From Curvularia sp. ZM96 (Eukaryota; Ascomycota; Dothideomycetes; Pleosporales; Pleosporaceae): 64,000 nt of DNA. Shown in pieces: positions 29,562 through 40,419 of the stretch. The DNA is taken from NCBI GenBank assembly GCA_022457065.1, contig JAJGBQ010000006.1, forward strand, positions 1,922,001-1,986,000, read 5' to 3'. The notes below the pieces were generated by a model that worked only from the letters and a program-made list of their open reading frames with translations, searched no databases and had not been told where the DNA came from. Every line of letters begins with the position of its first letter. The first letter of the stretch is position 1. The translations under genes were made by a program, and so were the position numbers.

Positions 29562-30181
29562 TCATTCAAACTCCAAGCTATCCCTCACACACTTCCTCAC
29601 CCTCTTCTTAAACTCTGCAGGATTATCCCTCCACAAACTGGCTGCCTCGACATTCGCCGGTGACTCGTCGTTGGGGCTCGAGAGCATGGAGATGACAGAG
29701 AGGAGAATGGTTTCTGGTGTTTGGACAGGGGACCAGCGTTCGGCGGCGGATTCGTAGCCGTATTTGTCTTCTTCTGGGGGGTGTAGGATCGAGATGCAGA
29801 CGTCACCGTTTGGGTAGACTATGGACTATCAGAAAAAGGTCATAAGCTGGCGGGTGAGGAAAGGGACTCACTGTTTGGGTGAAAGATGGGTGTCTCAAAG
29901 CGCATCTTAGGTGGCAAGAGAGGGTATTCGCTGGGGAAGGTGAGTCGCGCGCGGAAGAAACCTCCTACGTGCCCTTTGTTAGTGTATGCTTGTCTTCAGG
30001 ACTTGATTGCGCCGCCCGTACCGCCGTAGAACTTTGTGTCGTCGTCAATCATGAGCATGACTTCCCACTCAAAGACGTTGTTGTCGACGAGTCCGCAGCT
30101 GATGCCTGATATACTCTTGTCGTTCTGCATTTGCTTGAGCTGCCGAGCTAACAGCCCTGCTGCCGCCGACGACGATGCCAT
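29562..30181 (-). CDS. Ubiquitin-conjugating enzyme E2, UBE2G/Ubc7 type
   Basis: Exons 30181-30022, 29964-29872 and 29818-29562 encode 169 aa. Both junctions fall inside conserved motifs (FYGG|GFFRARLTFP and FHPN|IYPNGDVCISILHPP), which fixes the splicing. The active-site Cys is in NGDVCISIL. The acidic insertion after it (HPPEEDKYGYESAAERWSP) is the loop typical of the UBE2G1/G2 group, whose members work in ER-associated degradation and related pathways. The C-terminus has no membrane anchor. Closest group appears to be the UBE2G1-like fungal enzymes; exact orthology with Ubc7 is not certain. Confidence 0.93.
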
Positions 30182-31146
30182 GATGTCTGGTTCTTTGGAT
30201 ACGAGCAAGTGGCGTGCAAAGGTGAATCTACGTATGCGAAAGAACGACGAATGCGACGAGAGACGTAAATTCTCACGGGCGAGGGAAACGGGCGTGTAGT
30301 ATGAACCGGGGTGAGTAAGCAAGTCAAGCTTCACGCGTCGGGCAGGACTGCAGTAAAGAAGGTTTGTCGAGGGTCCAGCGGCGCGTTCGATGACAGGGTG
30401 GGGAGATGTGAGGCGGTGGATACGGAATGGCGGGGCAACAAAAGTCGAAAGTCAGATTGCGGGCGCCTCGGCGGAAAAGCGATGGGTGGGTCAGACAATG
30501 CGTGCTATTAGTGCTTTCTAGGACTTGTAAGCGACCATCATGGTAGATACATATCCTGCACTGCTGTCAGCCAGACACTTGGGGCCGGACGGCCTAGGGG
30601 CCTATGAAGAAGCACGGCCATGGTCATGAGGGAGAGAACCTCCAATGGCCGGGTTGCATGTGGCGGCATGCGCCAAGCCAAATCGCCCATGGCAAGGGTC
30701 CCATACGGTATTCAGGCTTTCCCTTTTGCATCTGCTTTGCATGGCGAAATGCGGTCATGGTTGAGATGCGTTTTCGGGGGCGTGAAAGAGCGCTGCATTG
30801 GGCGCTCGACGGTCAACCAGCACGACATTTTTTGGGACCTCGGCTTGAAACTCGATAAGCCTATAGCGCCATTGCACAGAAGCAGCTGTGTGGCTGCAAG
30901 CAGAACATTATTTGCTCATGTAGGCAGATTGATTCAATATGAGCTCGACAGTCTGGTTTCCTTCTTGTCCCATTACCGCGTATAGTACATGTATCCATTA
31001 ACGCCATCCGATGATTGCCTGTAATGCCATTACCAGAGGGCTGTGTCTAGGGTATCTCTTCATCCAAGGTGACGTGAGGTGGTGTTACAGGAGCAGAGAA
31101 GAAAGAAAAGAAAAAAAAAGTATGGCGTCAAATCATGCAAACTTCC
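30182..31146. other. Intergenic region, no gene seen
   Basis: 5' flank of the E2 gene and 3' flank of the diacylglycerol kinase gene. ORFs up to about 120 codons occur but lack splice or family support. Confidence 0.55.
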
Positions 31147-32354
31147 TCATCCGAACATCTTGACGAAGCTCCATAAGCCAACGCCACAAAGTACAGGGAT
31201 GGTAAGATTGTCGTCCCAGCCAAAGACATTGATAGCTTCGCTGGCGCTGGCAATGATGCCAGCTGCCAGAGACATAACACCCAACGCGACGTGTCCTGTA
31301 ACGGAAGCCTGGCTGATGGATAATTTGAGTGTCTCTCGTACTTGCAGCGGTAGCGTGAGAGCGCCTTGGAAGGCGAACGCGTGCTCGCCGTGGTTGTATT
31401 CCGAGTACGCGGGACCAAGCCAGCCCCACCACACCGCGGCTGTAATGACGCCTGTCGCACATGCTGCAATGGATCCCGCCAGACTCTTGCCTTTGCGGAC
31501 CCTAGGCGTGAGATGGCCCCAGAGTCTGCCAAACGTCGAAGCCGCCGTGTCGCACCAACTCAGGAGCAAGATGCTCATAACCGCAATGTCCTTGGGACAG
31601 AAGCGCATTACAATCCAAGCACCGAGAAGGTATGAAATGACTCCGTTATAGCCATCGACTTCGGATTCGCGCATCAATGCGCCGAGGCAGCGGATGTACA
31701 GGCGGTTCACTTGCCAGTAGCGGTGTCGGATGACGTCAGTGAGGGCAATAGGAATCAGCATCGTGAGGAGGACATTGTGTATCTGCGAAGTTTGCGTGCC
31801 AGTGCAGTAGAGAAAAATGGTAATGAATCCGATGGAGACGTGAAGAATCTTGCGGGGTATCTCATGCCGGTGGATCTGTGACTGTTAGGCAGAGGTCTCC
31901 AAGAGAAAAAGCATGTGACACTCACAAATGACCGCCACTTTTGGTGGATGGGAATGAGGCCTAGAGGACTAGGACTTCTGCTCATCTCCCTCCAGTAATT
32001 CTTGTTGGCTGCTGCTGGCGACAAGTGACCGTTTGTTGTTTCACCCGGCAATGCGAGGTCCTTCTTCGCATTTCCGTTCATTTGTCTGCGGCTTGCCAGG
32101 GCGCTCATCCGTCGTCTTCCTCCCACTTTCTGGACAACAGGACTCCGGCTCCTGGTTCGCGCTCTCTTGTCGGGATCAGAGCCTGAGGAGTCTTCGTCAA
32201 TTGCTGGTGGTGACGTAAGGTGCTGTTTGCGCGCGGCCGAGCGCGTTACGGGCCCAAAGTAGCCATCTTTTGTACTGCCCGTCTCTGAAGGCGTGGGCGA
32301 GGGCGATATCACGCGCGGCGTGTGAGGGACTTGGTATTGGCGTGAAGACTCCAT
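31147..32354 (-). CDS. DGK1: CTP-dependent diacylglycerol kinase (Dgk1-like)
   Basis: Exons 32354-31926 and 31875-31147 join as KWRSF|IHRHEIPRKILHVSIG to give 385 aa. The N-terminal 130 residues are a disordered, phosphosite-like Ser/Pro/Arg region. The membrane part carries the CTP-transferase hallmark EIPRKILHVSIGF, then VNRLY, DGYNGVISYLLGAW and DTAASTFGRLWG, with about seven hydrophobic helices. It uses CTP to phosphorylate diacylglycerol to phosphatidate at the ER/nuclear envelope, opposing Pah1 lipin. The start at 32354 is the Met followed by ESSRQYQVPHTP; the longer in-frame extension upstream is promoter-like. Divergent from SPB4. Confidence 0.9.
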
Positions 32355-33145
32355 GGCAACACGCCAGCAGAGGGGAAAGTAAGGGAAAGTAGGAGGACGG
32401 ATGACACCGGAGAGGGTGGAGCGGGCCGTAGAGCAGAGGAGGGCGAGGTTCACAAGCAAGGAATGCGGGCCTGAAGATTCCGGATAGAGGGGATGAGGCT
32501 GAGCGGGCGCGTCACGCCTGTCACGCGCAATGGTGGCCTTTAGTAGGGCAACCTCAGGATTGATGTCAGGATCAGATATTACTGGACACTGGCAGCCCGC
32601 AGATTCGTCCGGGCACCGCGCATGGTTGAGGGCGACGGGAGAGGCCACAATGCTTGCAGGCGACAGCGGCAGCCGTCTTGATTATATGGCTATGGCGGGT
32701 GAACAGGGGATGACGGGGCAGACCAGCAGCGACGGCGGCAGCAATGGCGATGCAATTTCGTCGCATGACAAGCTGGGAAATTTGACAGCAGCGCCGCCTG
32801 CAGATGGTGTCAACTGGTTCACGCCTGTGCCGATCGTCAAGCGTAGCGGCGGACCGTCTTGGCGATGCCATCAGAGTGTTGCGACAGCATCTTGCACGCG
32901 CTGCACGGCTCGGGAGCGGGTGTTTTTCTTCTCGGGTCCTGTTGTTTTGACGTCTTCGAAGCATGCACTTTTATCGCTGTTGAATGTTGGTCCATACATG
33001 TCGCGGTATGCAGGCTGGAAATCGTTCCCCTTCGCCGCCGACCAACCATATACGGTCCGTGCGCGAGTCGTAACTTTTTTCTGGACCAAGATCGCGACTT
33101 TGCCAGCGGCACCAAAAGTCCCTTTTTCGAATCTTGAATTCCGCC
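32355..33145. promoter_or_regulatory. Divergent promoter region, DGK1 / SPB4
   Basis: 791 bp between outward-facing starts. Long open frames on both strands here (for example 32530-33405, plus) are not supported, since the real SPB4 frame overlaps in another phase. No TATA element stands out. Confidence 0.55.
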
Positions 33146-35119
33146 ATGGCGCCCCAGGCGAAGATGGACCGCTCCTTCGGCGCCTTGACGCCAGCTTTGT
33201 CGGAATGGATCCTCGAAGCGGTCGATTCCATGGGCTTTGTGAAGACTACGCCAGTGCAACATGCGGCCATTCCCATGTTCATGAAGAACTCGGACGTCGT
33301 GGTCGAAGCCGTTACTGGAAGTGGGAAAACTCTTGCGTAATGCTCAGAAATGCTTCCAAAACGCTTGTGCTAACACACGAACAGCTTCCTCATACCCATT
33401 GTTGAGCGCTTGCTTCGACTCGATGCGCCCATAAAGAAGCATCACGTGGGAGCCATTATCATATCGCCAACCAGAGAACTGGCAACACAGATTTATAACG
33501 TCCTGGCCTCTCTCCTCAGATTCCACGCTCCCTCTGCAGCCTTACTGGACCCGGAAGATGAAGACACCGACATGGAGGACGCTGACGCGCCGCCAAAGCA
33601 GACATTTCCGCCAGGAACCCTCAGAGTTGTTCCACAGTTGCTCCTCGGCGGCTCAGTGACACCAGCACAAGATCTCAGCAGGTTCCTCAAATCATCCACC
33701 AATGTTCTCATTGGCACCCCCGGTCGCCTTCTCGAACTCCTTTCTTCTCCGCACGTTCATTGTTCACAGTCCTCTTTCGATGCTCTCGTGCTCGACGAAG
33801 CCGATCGCCTCCTGGATCTTGGTTTCAAGGATGATCTGCAGAAGATCCTTTCTCGTTTACCCAAGCAGCGGCGGACAGGCCTTTTCAGTGCAAGTGTAAG
33901 CGAAGCAGTCGACCAGCTCATCCGCGTTGGTCTGCGAAATCCAGTCCGTATCGCCGTCAAGGTCAAGGCACGCGCTGCGCCTAGTGCAACAGGCGAGTTG
34001 GGCGCCATTGAGGACAAGAAGACGCCTGCAAGTCTGCAGATGTCGTACCTTGTTATGCCTGCATCGCACAAGCTTCCTGCCATTAAGAAACTACTAGCTT
34101 CCCTGCAACCACAGCCTCAGAAGTCGATAATGTACTTGGCGACCTGCTATTCCGTCGACTACTTCCAACACATACTACCAGAAGTGCTCAAGGGGTACGC
34201 CATTGTCCCTATGCACGGAAAGCATCCAGACAAGGTACGCCGAAGGAACTTCAACAAGTTCGTTGACAGCGTAACTCCGACCATTCTCTTAACCACCGAC
34301 GTTGCAGCTCGAGGTCTCGACATTCCATCAGTCGATCTAGTCTTACAACTCGATGCGCCAAGTGACCCCAAGACCTTCATCCACCGTTGCGGCCGCGCCG
34401 GTCGAGCTGGCCGCAAAGGACTAGCTGTGACATTTCTCAATCCAGGCCGCGAAGAAGATTATGTTGAGTTTCTCCGTGTCCGACAGACACCGATATCACC
34501 ATTAATCAACCCCAAAATCGAAGTCTCAGAGGAGGAAGCACAGTCCACAAGCAAACAGATGAGAAAAGTAGTCAAGGCTGACCGAGCCCTCTTTGACAAG
34601 GCCCAACGAGGCTTTGTCTCATGGGTCCGAGCCTACAGCAAACACACAGCCAGTTCGATATTCCGGATCCCCGACTTAGACTGGACGCAACAAGGCCACG
34701 CTTGGGGCCTCCTCAAACTCCCTAGCATGCCCGAGCTCAAGAAATGGGATGGCGACCGCAGTCTCGGCGTTGAAATGGACTTTAGCACTTATGCGTACAA
34801 GGACAAGGCGCGTGAGCAGCAACGTCAAGCCGAGCAGGCCGAGTACGAAGCCAGCAAGACCGACGGAAAGAAGAAGCGATATGTCCCCGAGGACAAGAAG
34901 GCGTCGGCTTGGACGCACCAGAAGGACATGAAGGCGCTCAAGGAGCTGAGGAGAGAGAAGAAGACGGCGAGGCGCGAGCATGAGCGTGTCGCTGCTTTGA
35001 CCGAAGAGGAGCGCAAGGAGGAGGAGAGATTAAAGAGTATGATTGCCCAGGTGAGGAAGAAGGTGGCGGAGAAGGAGGCGCAGGATGATGCGGATGAGTT
35101 TGAGGGATTTAGCGATTGA
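33146..35119 (+). CDS. SPB4: ATP-dependent RNA helicase SPB4 (DEAD-box)
   Basis: Exons 33146-33336 and 33385-35119 give 641 aa; the intron splits motif I as SGKTLA|FLIP. Seen in order: Q motif (GFVKTTPVQ), I (AVTGSGKT), Ia (PTRELA), GTPGRL, II (LVLDEADRLLDLG), III as SAS rather than SAT, V (TDVAARGLDIPSVD) and VI (HRCGRAGRAGRKG). The DUF4217 region typical of Spb4/Dbp family helicases follows, then a Lys/Glu coiled-coil tail. It is a nucleolar helicase for 60S pre-ribosome maturation. Length is close to other fungal Spb4 proteins. Confidence 0.95.
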
Positions 35120-35675
35120 GGTTTTGAGGGTATACTATTTCTATTTGTCCTGTCTTTTCTTTGCAGGCTGCACACCGCATCCGAAACTTGTTTTATCATT
35201 GTTCTATCATTCTTTGCACAAAACAGCGGCGCATGGTAAAAATCACTAGGACTTTTGTCTTCTTGTTATAAACTGGGGAAAAGGGCAGTTGCAGCTGCCA
35301 TGATTTGTTTGCATTCTTAGCCAAATGGCGTAACTAGCTCAATACTCGGAGATATTCATGTAATGTAAGTGAGGAACAAAAGAAACGTTGAATAATACCG
35401 CTCAGAAAGCCATGACCCATATTGCAGAGTATGGGCACATGTGCACATACTAAATAGATACCAAATACTCCTCCCACGCTAATAACACAAGACGCCTCCC
35501 CATGACAAAAGAAAAACGTAAACTAAATATGCCCACAAGCATCCGCCGTCTATGTATATACCTCTACGTTTCATCATCCAAATTCATAATTCATATCATC
35601 CATATACCGCTCGCTGAGAGGAAAGGGAAGGGAAGGAAAGGAAAAGAAAGACAAGAAAGACAAAAGAAAAGAGAC
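35120..35675. other. Tail-to-tail spacer with purine tract
   Basis: 3' ends of SPB4 and the F-box-like gene converge. A purine-only stretch (about 35618-35672, GGAAAG-like) is the only notable feature. Confidence 0.6.
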
Positions 35676-36512
35676 TTAATACCTAAGCCACTGGAAATCG
35701 TCATGAGCAAGGACTAAATTATGTCCCTCGCCCCAAACCTCACCTTCCGTAGCAAATCGCAGACAACCAATTTGTATGAGCGGAAAAAGACGATTGCACT
35801 CGTTCGCATCGAAAGCCTGGAAATGCTTCGATGTAGCACGCAGCGTGTCGCGCATGGTATCGTGCAGCTTGCGGGCTTCAGTCTGGTCAACACGCAGGCG
35901 ACGAGATAGCGCGATGGGGTTGTGGCCGCTGCCTCCCAGCGCGACGACCTTGGTCGGGGTGCGCAGATTCAGCGTCATGCATTCCGTATACAAGACGCTG
36001 AAATGTGGATCGCCCTGGAACAGCAGATTCGCCAGCGTCTTGAGGAAAATAGCAATGTAGTCGAAAAGCTGCTTCGCAAAACACGTCGGCGAGTGTTCCA
36101 GCAAATGCGCCAGTTCATGTTCATGCGGGACGAAGGATTCCCTCGGTCCATCTCGCAGTGGCTCTCTCGTCCTCAAATCGACATTGATGCATAATTGGTT
36201 AATCGTCGGCGAGAGCGCAGCAAAGCGGATCCACGTGAGGGAAAAGTAAGGGCGACCATGGGAAAATGTAATATCGAATTCGTATCTCAGGCGCTTAGAC
36301 GCAACTTGATGCTGTATTGCTTGTTTGAACTCGCGATACGTCTGCCGGCACACCCGTAGTAGACCACGGTAGCAGCGAAGCGGCAGGTCGTTGCGAACAT
36401 AGTGCTCGGATACCACCATGACCCCGCGGAAACTTGGCTCCAGGTCTTCATTGAGCAGCGTCTCGTACACGTGGTTGCGCAGCTCCAGCGGCAGGTCCAG
36501 GAACCCGGGCAT
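35676..36512 (-). CDS. F-box-like protein of unknown role
   Basis: 278 aa from the Met at 36512 (MPGFLDLPLELRNHVYETLL), intronless. The N-terminal LPLELRNxVYE motif is the F-box-like opening common in large fungal families, followed by LLRVCRQTYREFKQAI. No leucine-rich or WD repeats follow. The middle (SPTINQLCINVDLRTREP) resembles the usual body of these orphan proteins. It may act as a substrate receptor of an SCF ligase, but no target is suggested. Confidence 0.75.
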   Translation of the reverse strand: MPGFLDLPLELRNHVYETLLNEDLEPSFRGVMVVSEHYVRNDLPLRCYRGLLRVCRQTYREFKQAIQHQVASKRLRYEFDITFSHGRPYFSLTWIRFAALSPTINQLCINVDLRTREPLRDGPRESFVPHEHELAHLLEHSPTCFAKQLFDYIAIFLKTLANLLFQGDPHFSVLYTECMTLNLRTPTKVVALGGSGHNPIALSRRLRVDQTEARKLHDTMRDTLRATSKHFQAFDANECNRLFPLIQIGCLRFATEGEVWGEGHNLVLAHDDFQWLRY

Positions 36513-37155
36513 TGCTGCACATGCGCGCAAAGCAAATATCGGAGGATTCTATAATATATGCTGGATGGGCGGGTGCGCGTGCGCCCAAATTCTCCGATGG
36601 CAAGACTTTCAGGGTCCTCTTTGCAGCCCACCACCAGAAAGTTGTTGGAACGTCGAGATCGGGGGAAAGCGGCAACAATGTCTGGCCCTCTCTCTCCAAC
36701 AACACAGGCAGCGGAATGCGACAACAATCTTGATTTTTGGTTCCTCCTCCTTCCCCTTCCTTCGTGATGGCACACACAAGGCTCCAGTCCAGCCCAGTCC
36801 CAATCAATATACAGCCAAAAAGAACGGTGGTGGATCCAGAGCGATAACAGGGGCGGGCCAAATGGTTTATCACAGGTTTTTGCGGGAAAGTTGGTCAAAG
36901 TTGAGGAATCAAAGTCCCAAGCCTTGTGAAACTCACCAAAATCGGTCCGTGCATCCTCGCCACGTGATTGGACGTGTTTTTGCGAACCCATGTCCTAAAC
37001 TGACGTAGTTATCCCGGATAGAAACGGGGCCCCAACAATCATCGTTCATAAGCTACCAAGACCAGGGAGAAAAAAATAAGCATCATGAGCATTCAAAGAT
37101 CTAAGCTCAGCTTCATTGCTGAAACAGTTGCGCTGGATACATACTGTCGGCGACG
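36513..37155. promoter_or_regulatory. Divergent intergenic region, F-box-like / TDT transporter
   Basis: Holds both promoters. Overlapping ORFs on both strands here have no family character. Confidence 0.5.
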
Positions 37156-38591
37156 ATGGACGAGTACGAACTAGACCGTGTAGCAACGAATAACCCTGCC
37201 CTGTGGCCACCCACGACGCAAGATACCTCGGTGCAGCGCCATAGATCGCGAGGGGCTAATAGAGGAACGAACACGGCACCCGATTCGAGTGGGTCACAAG
37301 AGAGTTATGAACCGGAAGAATACACGACCAAATACGACGTACGTATTCCCAGAGCCCGCATCTTTTTGCGAACTTACCCTTGTGAGCTGACATCCATTTT
37401 TTCTACCAATAGCGTGGCTGGCGCAGAATCGTCCGCAACTTCTCTCCATCCTGGTTCTCCGTGACAACAGGCACGGGTGTCGTGTCTCTCCTTCTTGTCT
37501 CCATTCCTTTCCCTGCAGACTGGCTCTACTGGCTCTCCGTATTCTTCTTCGGCCTCAACGCTATCCTGTTCTCGTGCGCCTTGTCCATTTCCATCTTCCG
37601 GTATGTCGCGTATCCGGAGATATGGCCGGTCATGATTGCCGACAGTGCCAATTCGCTCTTTCTCGGCACGGTTCCAATGGGCTTTTCGACGCTCATATCG
37701 GCTTGGTGCTCGATTTGCATTCCGTACTGGGGACACTGGGCTGTTCAGTTCGCCTGGATTTGCTGGATGATTGACTCCGTAGTAGCTGTTACGGTGACGA
37801 TCTCTCTAACGGTGCTTTTGATATCGGCAAGTCGTCGCCAGGCGCTGGACAAGATCACGGCGGCACAGCTGTTACCTATTTCGGCGTCTGTGGTGGCTTC
37901 TGGTGCGGGCGCTCGAGTTGCTGAGAGTTTGACAAATCCGGAGCATGCACTTGGAACGATACTGGCATCTTACATTATGTGGGGCATGGCGGTTCCTCTA
38001 TCCATGACGGTAATAGTCATGTACTATACGCGTCTGGCATTGCATAAGCTGCCCCCTCGCGAGATTATCGTATCGTCTTTCCTGCCGCTGGGCCCTTTGG
38101 GTTTGGGAGGTTATGCCGTTTTGAATCTCGGATCAACCTGCCGCCGTGTCTTTCCACAGACTGAATCCTTCTCCGACATTCACATTGCAGGAGACGTCTT
38201 CTACGTCATTGGCATCTTCATAGCCCTCATCATGTGGTCTTTTGGATTGACCTGGCTCTGCTTCGCCTTAGCGTCCATATACAAGTCGCGTCCCATTCCA
38301 TTTTCCATGGGATGGTGGGGTTTCACGTTTCCGCTGGGAGTATTCGCGCTGAGTACCATCCAACTTGGCCACAGCATCCCAAGCCTGTTCTTCCGGGTCC
38401 TGGGCACCATTTTCTCGGTCGCTGTTATTATCCTCTGGTGCGTTGTCTTTGTAGGCACCGTCAGAGGTGCATGGAACGGCCGTTTGTTTTACGCGCCGTG
38501 TCTGAAGAACCTGCCAAGGAAAGACGGCATTGGAGAAGATGCGACGGAAGAGAAAAAGGGAGTCGCTGCAAACGCAACCACGTCGCAATAG
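37156..38591 (+). CDS. TDT-family transporter (Ssu1 sulfite pump / malate permease type)
   Basis: Exons 37156-37338 and 37413-38591 join as TTKYD|RGWRRIVRNF for 453 aa. A polar N-tail precedes the family start FSPSWFSVTTGTGVVSLLL and about ten transmembrane helices. The pattern is that of the tellurite-resistance/dicarboxylate transporter family, whose fungal members are Ssu1 sulfite exporters and Mae1 malate permeases. The FSPSWF-TGTG start and absence of a long C-tail lean to Ssu1. Substrate not provable from sequence. Plasma membrane location expected. Confidence 0.88.
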
Positions 38592-38834
38592 GAAAAGCAA
38601 AACAGCCGAGCAACGAGTCAGGATATGTTCTTGGAAAGTCGTAATTCTATTCTTACAATCGGGAGATTGCGCGTCACGTTCTATCTTGTCTAGCGAGGCA
38701 TTGAGCTACCGGCATAGTTCCATGGCTACACAGTAGTCCAATACGCATTGGGTTTCACTGTACAACCGCGTATAATCAGTTTCTCATCGAGGACTAGTTT
38801 CAGCTGCGTCCGCTTCCTTGGCCGTTTCAATCTT

Positions 38835-39674
38835 CTAAGCCTTCTGGTTCTCAGCAGCTTGGCCCTGAGCAGCTTGTTGTCCCTGAGCTGCCTGCTGTCC
38901 CTGAGCTGCCTGCTGTCCCTGGGCTGCCTGCTGTCCCTGAGCTGCCCGCTGGCCCTGGGCTGCCTGCTGTCCTTTATCTGCCTGTTGGCCCTGGTTTGCT
39001 TGCTGGCCCTGGTTTGCCTGTTGGCCCTGGTTTGCTTGCTGGCCCTGGTTCGCCTGTTGGCCTTGAGCTCCCTGCTGGTTCTGGGCTCCCTGCTGGCCTT
39101 GGTTTGCCTGTTGGCCCTGAGCAGCTTGGCCTTGAGCAGCTTGTTGTCCCTGAGCTGCCTGCTGTCCCTGAGCTGCCTGCTGGCCCTGAGCTGCCTGTTG
39201 GCCCTGAGCCGCCTGTTGACCCTGACCAGCCTGCTGGCCCCCAGCCGCCGCACCTTGACTTGCAGCACTACACTGATCTATCACATCGTTAGTCTTATTA
39301 CACACCAAACATCAACACATCCCAACTTACTCTGCTGCTGCTGGCAAGCCGATACCGAAATATTCTTATTGCCGCCGTTGGCCTGGTTAGCGCACGCGTT
39401 GAACTGCTGGTCGCAAGATCGCTGCACCGCAGCCCCGAGGTTGACTGTTTATTGTTAGTATACATGGTCAACAGCGCAATGGAAACCACGAACCGAAAGT
39501 ATCGCCTTTGACTTGGAACGGCCGCTTGGCGTCACCAGAGTTGGTGATGGGCGTAGCGGCTGCGCCAAGATTGCCAGTGAAGGGCTGCAAGTTGTTCTGG
39601 CGGGGAGCGATGGCGAGCGCGTTGGACAGCGTAGCGGCGTTGAGAGCGATGAGGGCACTGGTGGTGAACTTCAT
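38835..39674 (-). CDS. Secreted Gln-rich hexapeptide-repeat protein
   Basis: Three exons (39674-39494, 39444-39331, 39277-38835) give 245 aa. Signal peptide MKFTTSALIALNAATLSNALA is followed by PRQNNLQPFTGNLGAAATP, a fungal secreted-protein motif (FQVKGDTFVNLGAAVQRSC) and a four-cysteine unit (SCDQQFNAC ... SACQQQQNQC). The rest is about 21 copies of a GQQAAQ/GQQANQ hexapeptide to the stop. Such proteins are usually wall- or matrix-associated. There is no GPI-type C-terminus. Exact biological role unknown. The first donor is GTTCGT, unusual but phase-correct. Confidence 0.85.
38850..39245 (-). repeat. 18-bp coding tandem repeat (GQQAAQ/GQQANQ)
   Basis: About 21 units of 18 bp. The order is AAQ units x5, a 5-residue GQAAQ unit, mixed NQ/GAQ units, a run of ANQ, then AAQ units again ending with another short GQAA unit. 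The same block (AAQ run plus short unit) at both ends suggests an internal block duplication. Confidence 0.9.
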
Positions 39675-40419
39675 TTTCAGATAGTTAAGCTTTTCTTAGC
39701 TCCTTGGCTGGGATCGTAGGATATGAAATCAAATGTTCTAGAAAACCAAACAAGAAAAGTGGGTATATGTGTAAAGTGAGTGTTAAAGAATAGTTGTCTA
39801 AAAATGGAAGGATAGTGCGGCTAGCGCTACTAGAGAAAAGAATGCGATGCGAAAAAGTGAATGTTTGAGCTGTGCTTGATGATGATACTTTGAGGCGGAC
39901 TTGCATTCAATATATACTCTTCCGTCTTACTCTTTGCCGCCCGTAAGCAGCTTCTGCAGCATGGTGTATCACTACTCGGCTTTACCAAGATGCCCAAATC
40001 TGGCTAGGTCGAAGACGTGTTCGCGCCTCAGGTACCTGAAACCACAGACGACACAGTAACTGCCTCATTGCTTCTTCACCGAGTATACCGCCAAAACAGG
40101 TGCGCCAGTAGAGCCGCATAAAGAAGCGCCACAGAACCAGTGGAGTACAGCTCCGATAGGTCTTGACAGGTGCTTGCAGCGCAGTGAACCGTCCCGTCCT
40201 GTCACATCATAACCGCCGGCCCGGATTCTGGTAGGAACACGTCCTCATGTCATTGAACTTGACATGACGATCATACCCCACGGGCTGACAAGGTGATACA
40301 ATGCATTCATTGAGAATGTCCTTAATTGAAGCTGAAGTAGTTTGCGCATCGCACAAGGCGCCGTCAATCGGCTCGTTTGGTCTTGGCGTCTATTGCTGTG
40401 TTTCTTTGACACACCCATC
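39675..40419. other. Intergenic region
   Basis: Promoter side of the repeat-protein gene and 3' flank of the membrane-protein gene. No gene recognised. Confidence 0.55.

Noticed and set aside
32530..33405. 291-codon plus-strand ORF between DGK1 and SPB4
   Set aside because: Overlaps the SPB4 first exon and intron out of frame, and the promoter region; no domain.
36287..36991. 234-codon minus-strand ORF over the F-box-like gene start
   Set aside because: Its 3' part is an out-of-frame shadow of the F-box coding sequence; 5' part has no coding character.
38850..39245. Regular 18-bp repeats as a CRISPR array
   Set aside because: Units are contiguous without spacers, code in frame for a secreted protein, and the genome is eukaryotic.
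38726..39268. Arg/Leu-rich repeat ORF and its plus-strand Leu/Ser counterpart
   Set aside because: Frame shadows of the 18-bp GQQAAQ repeat; repeats are open in several frames.
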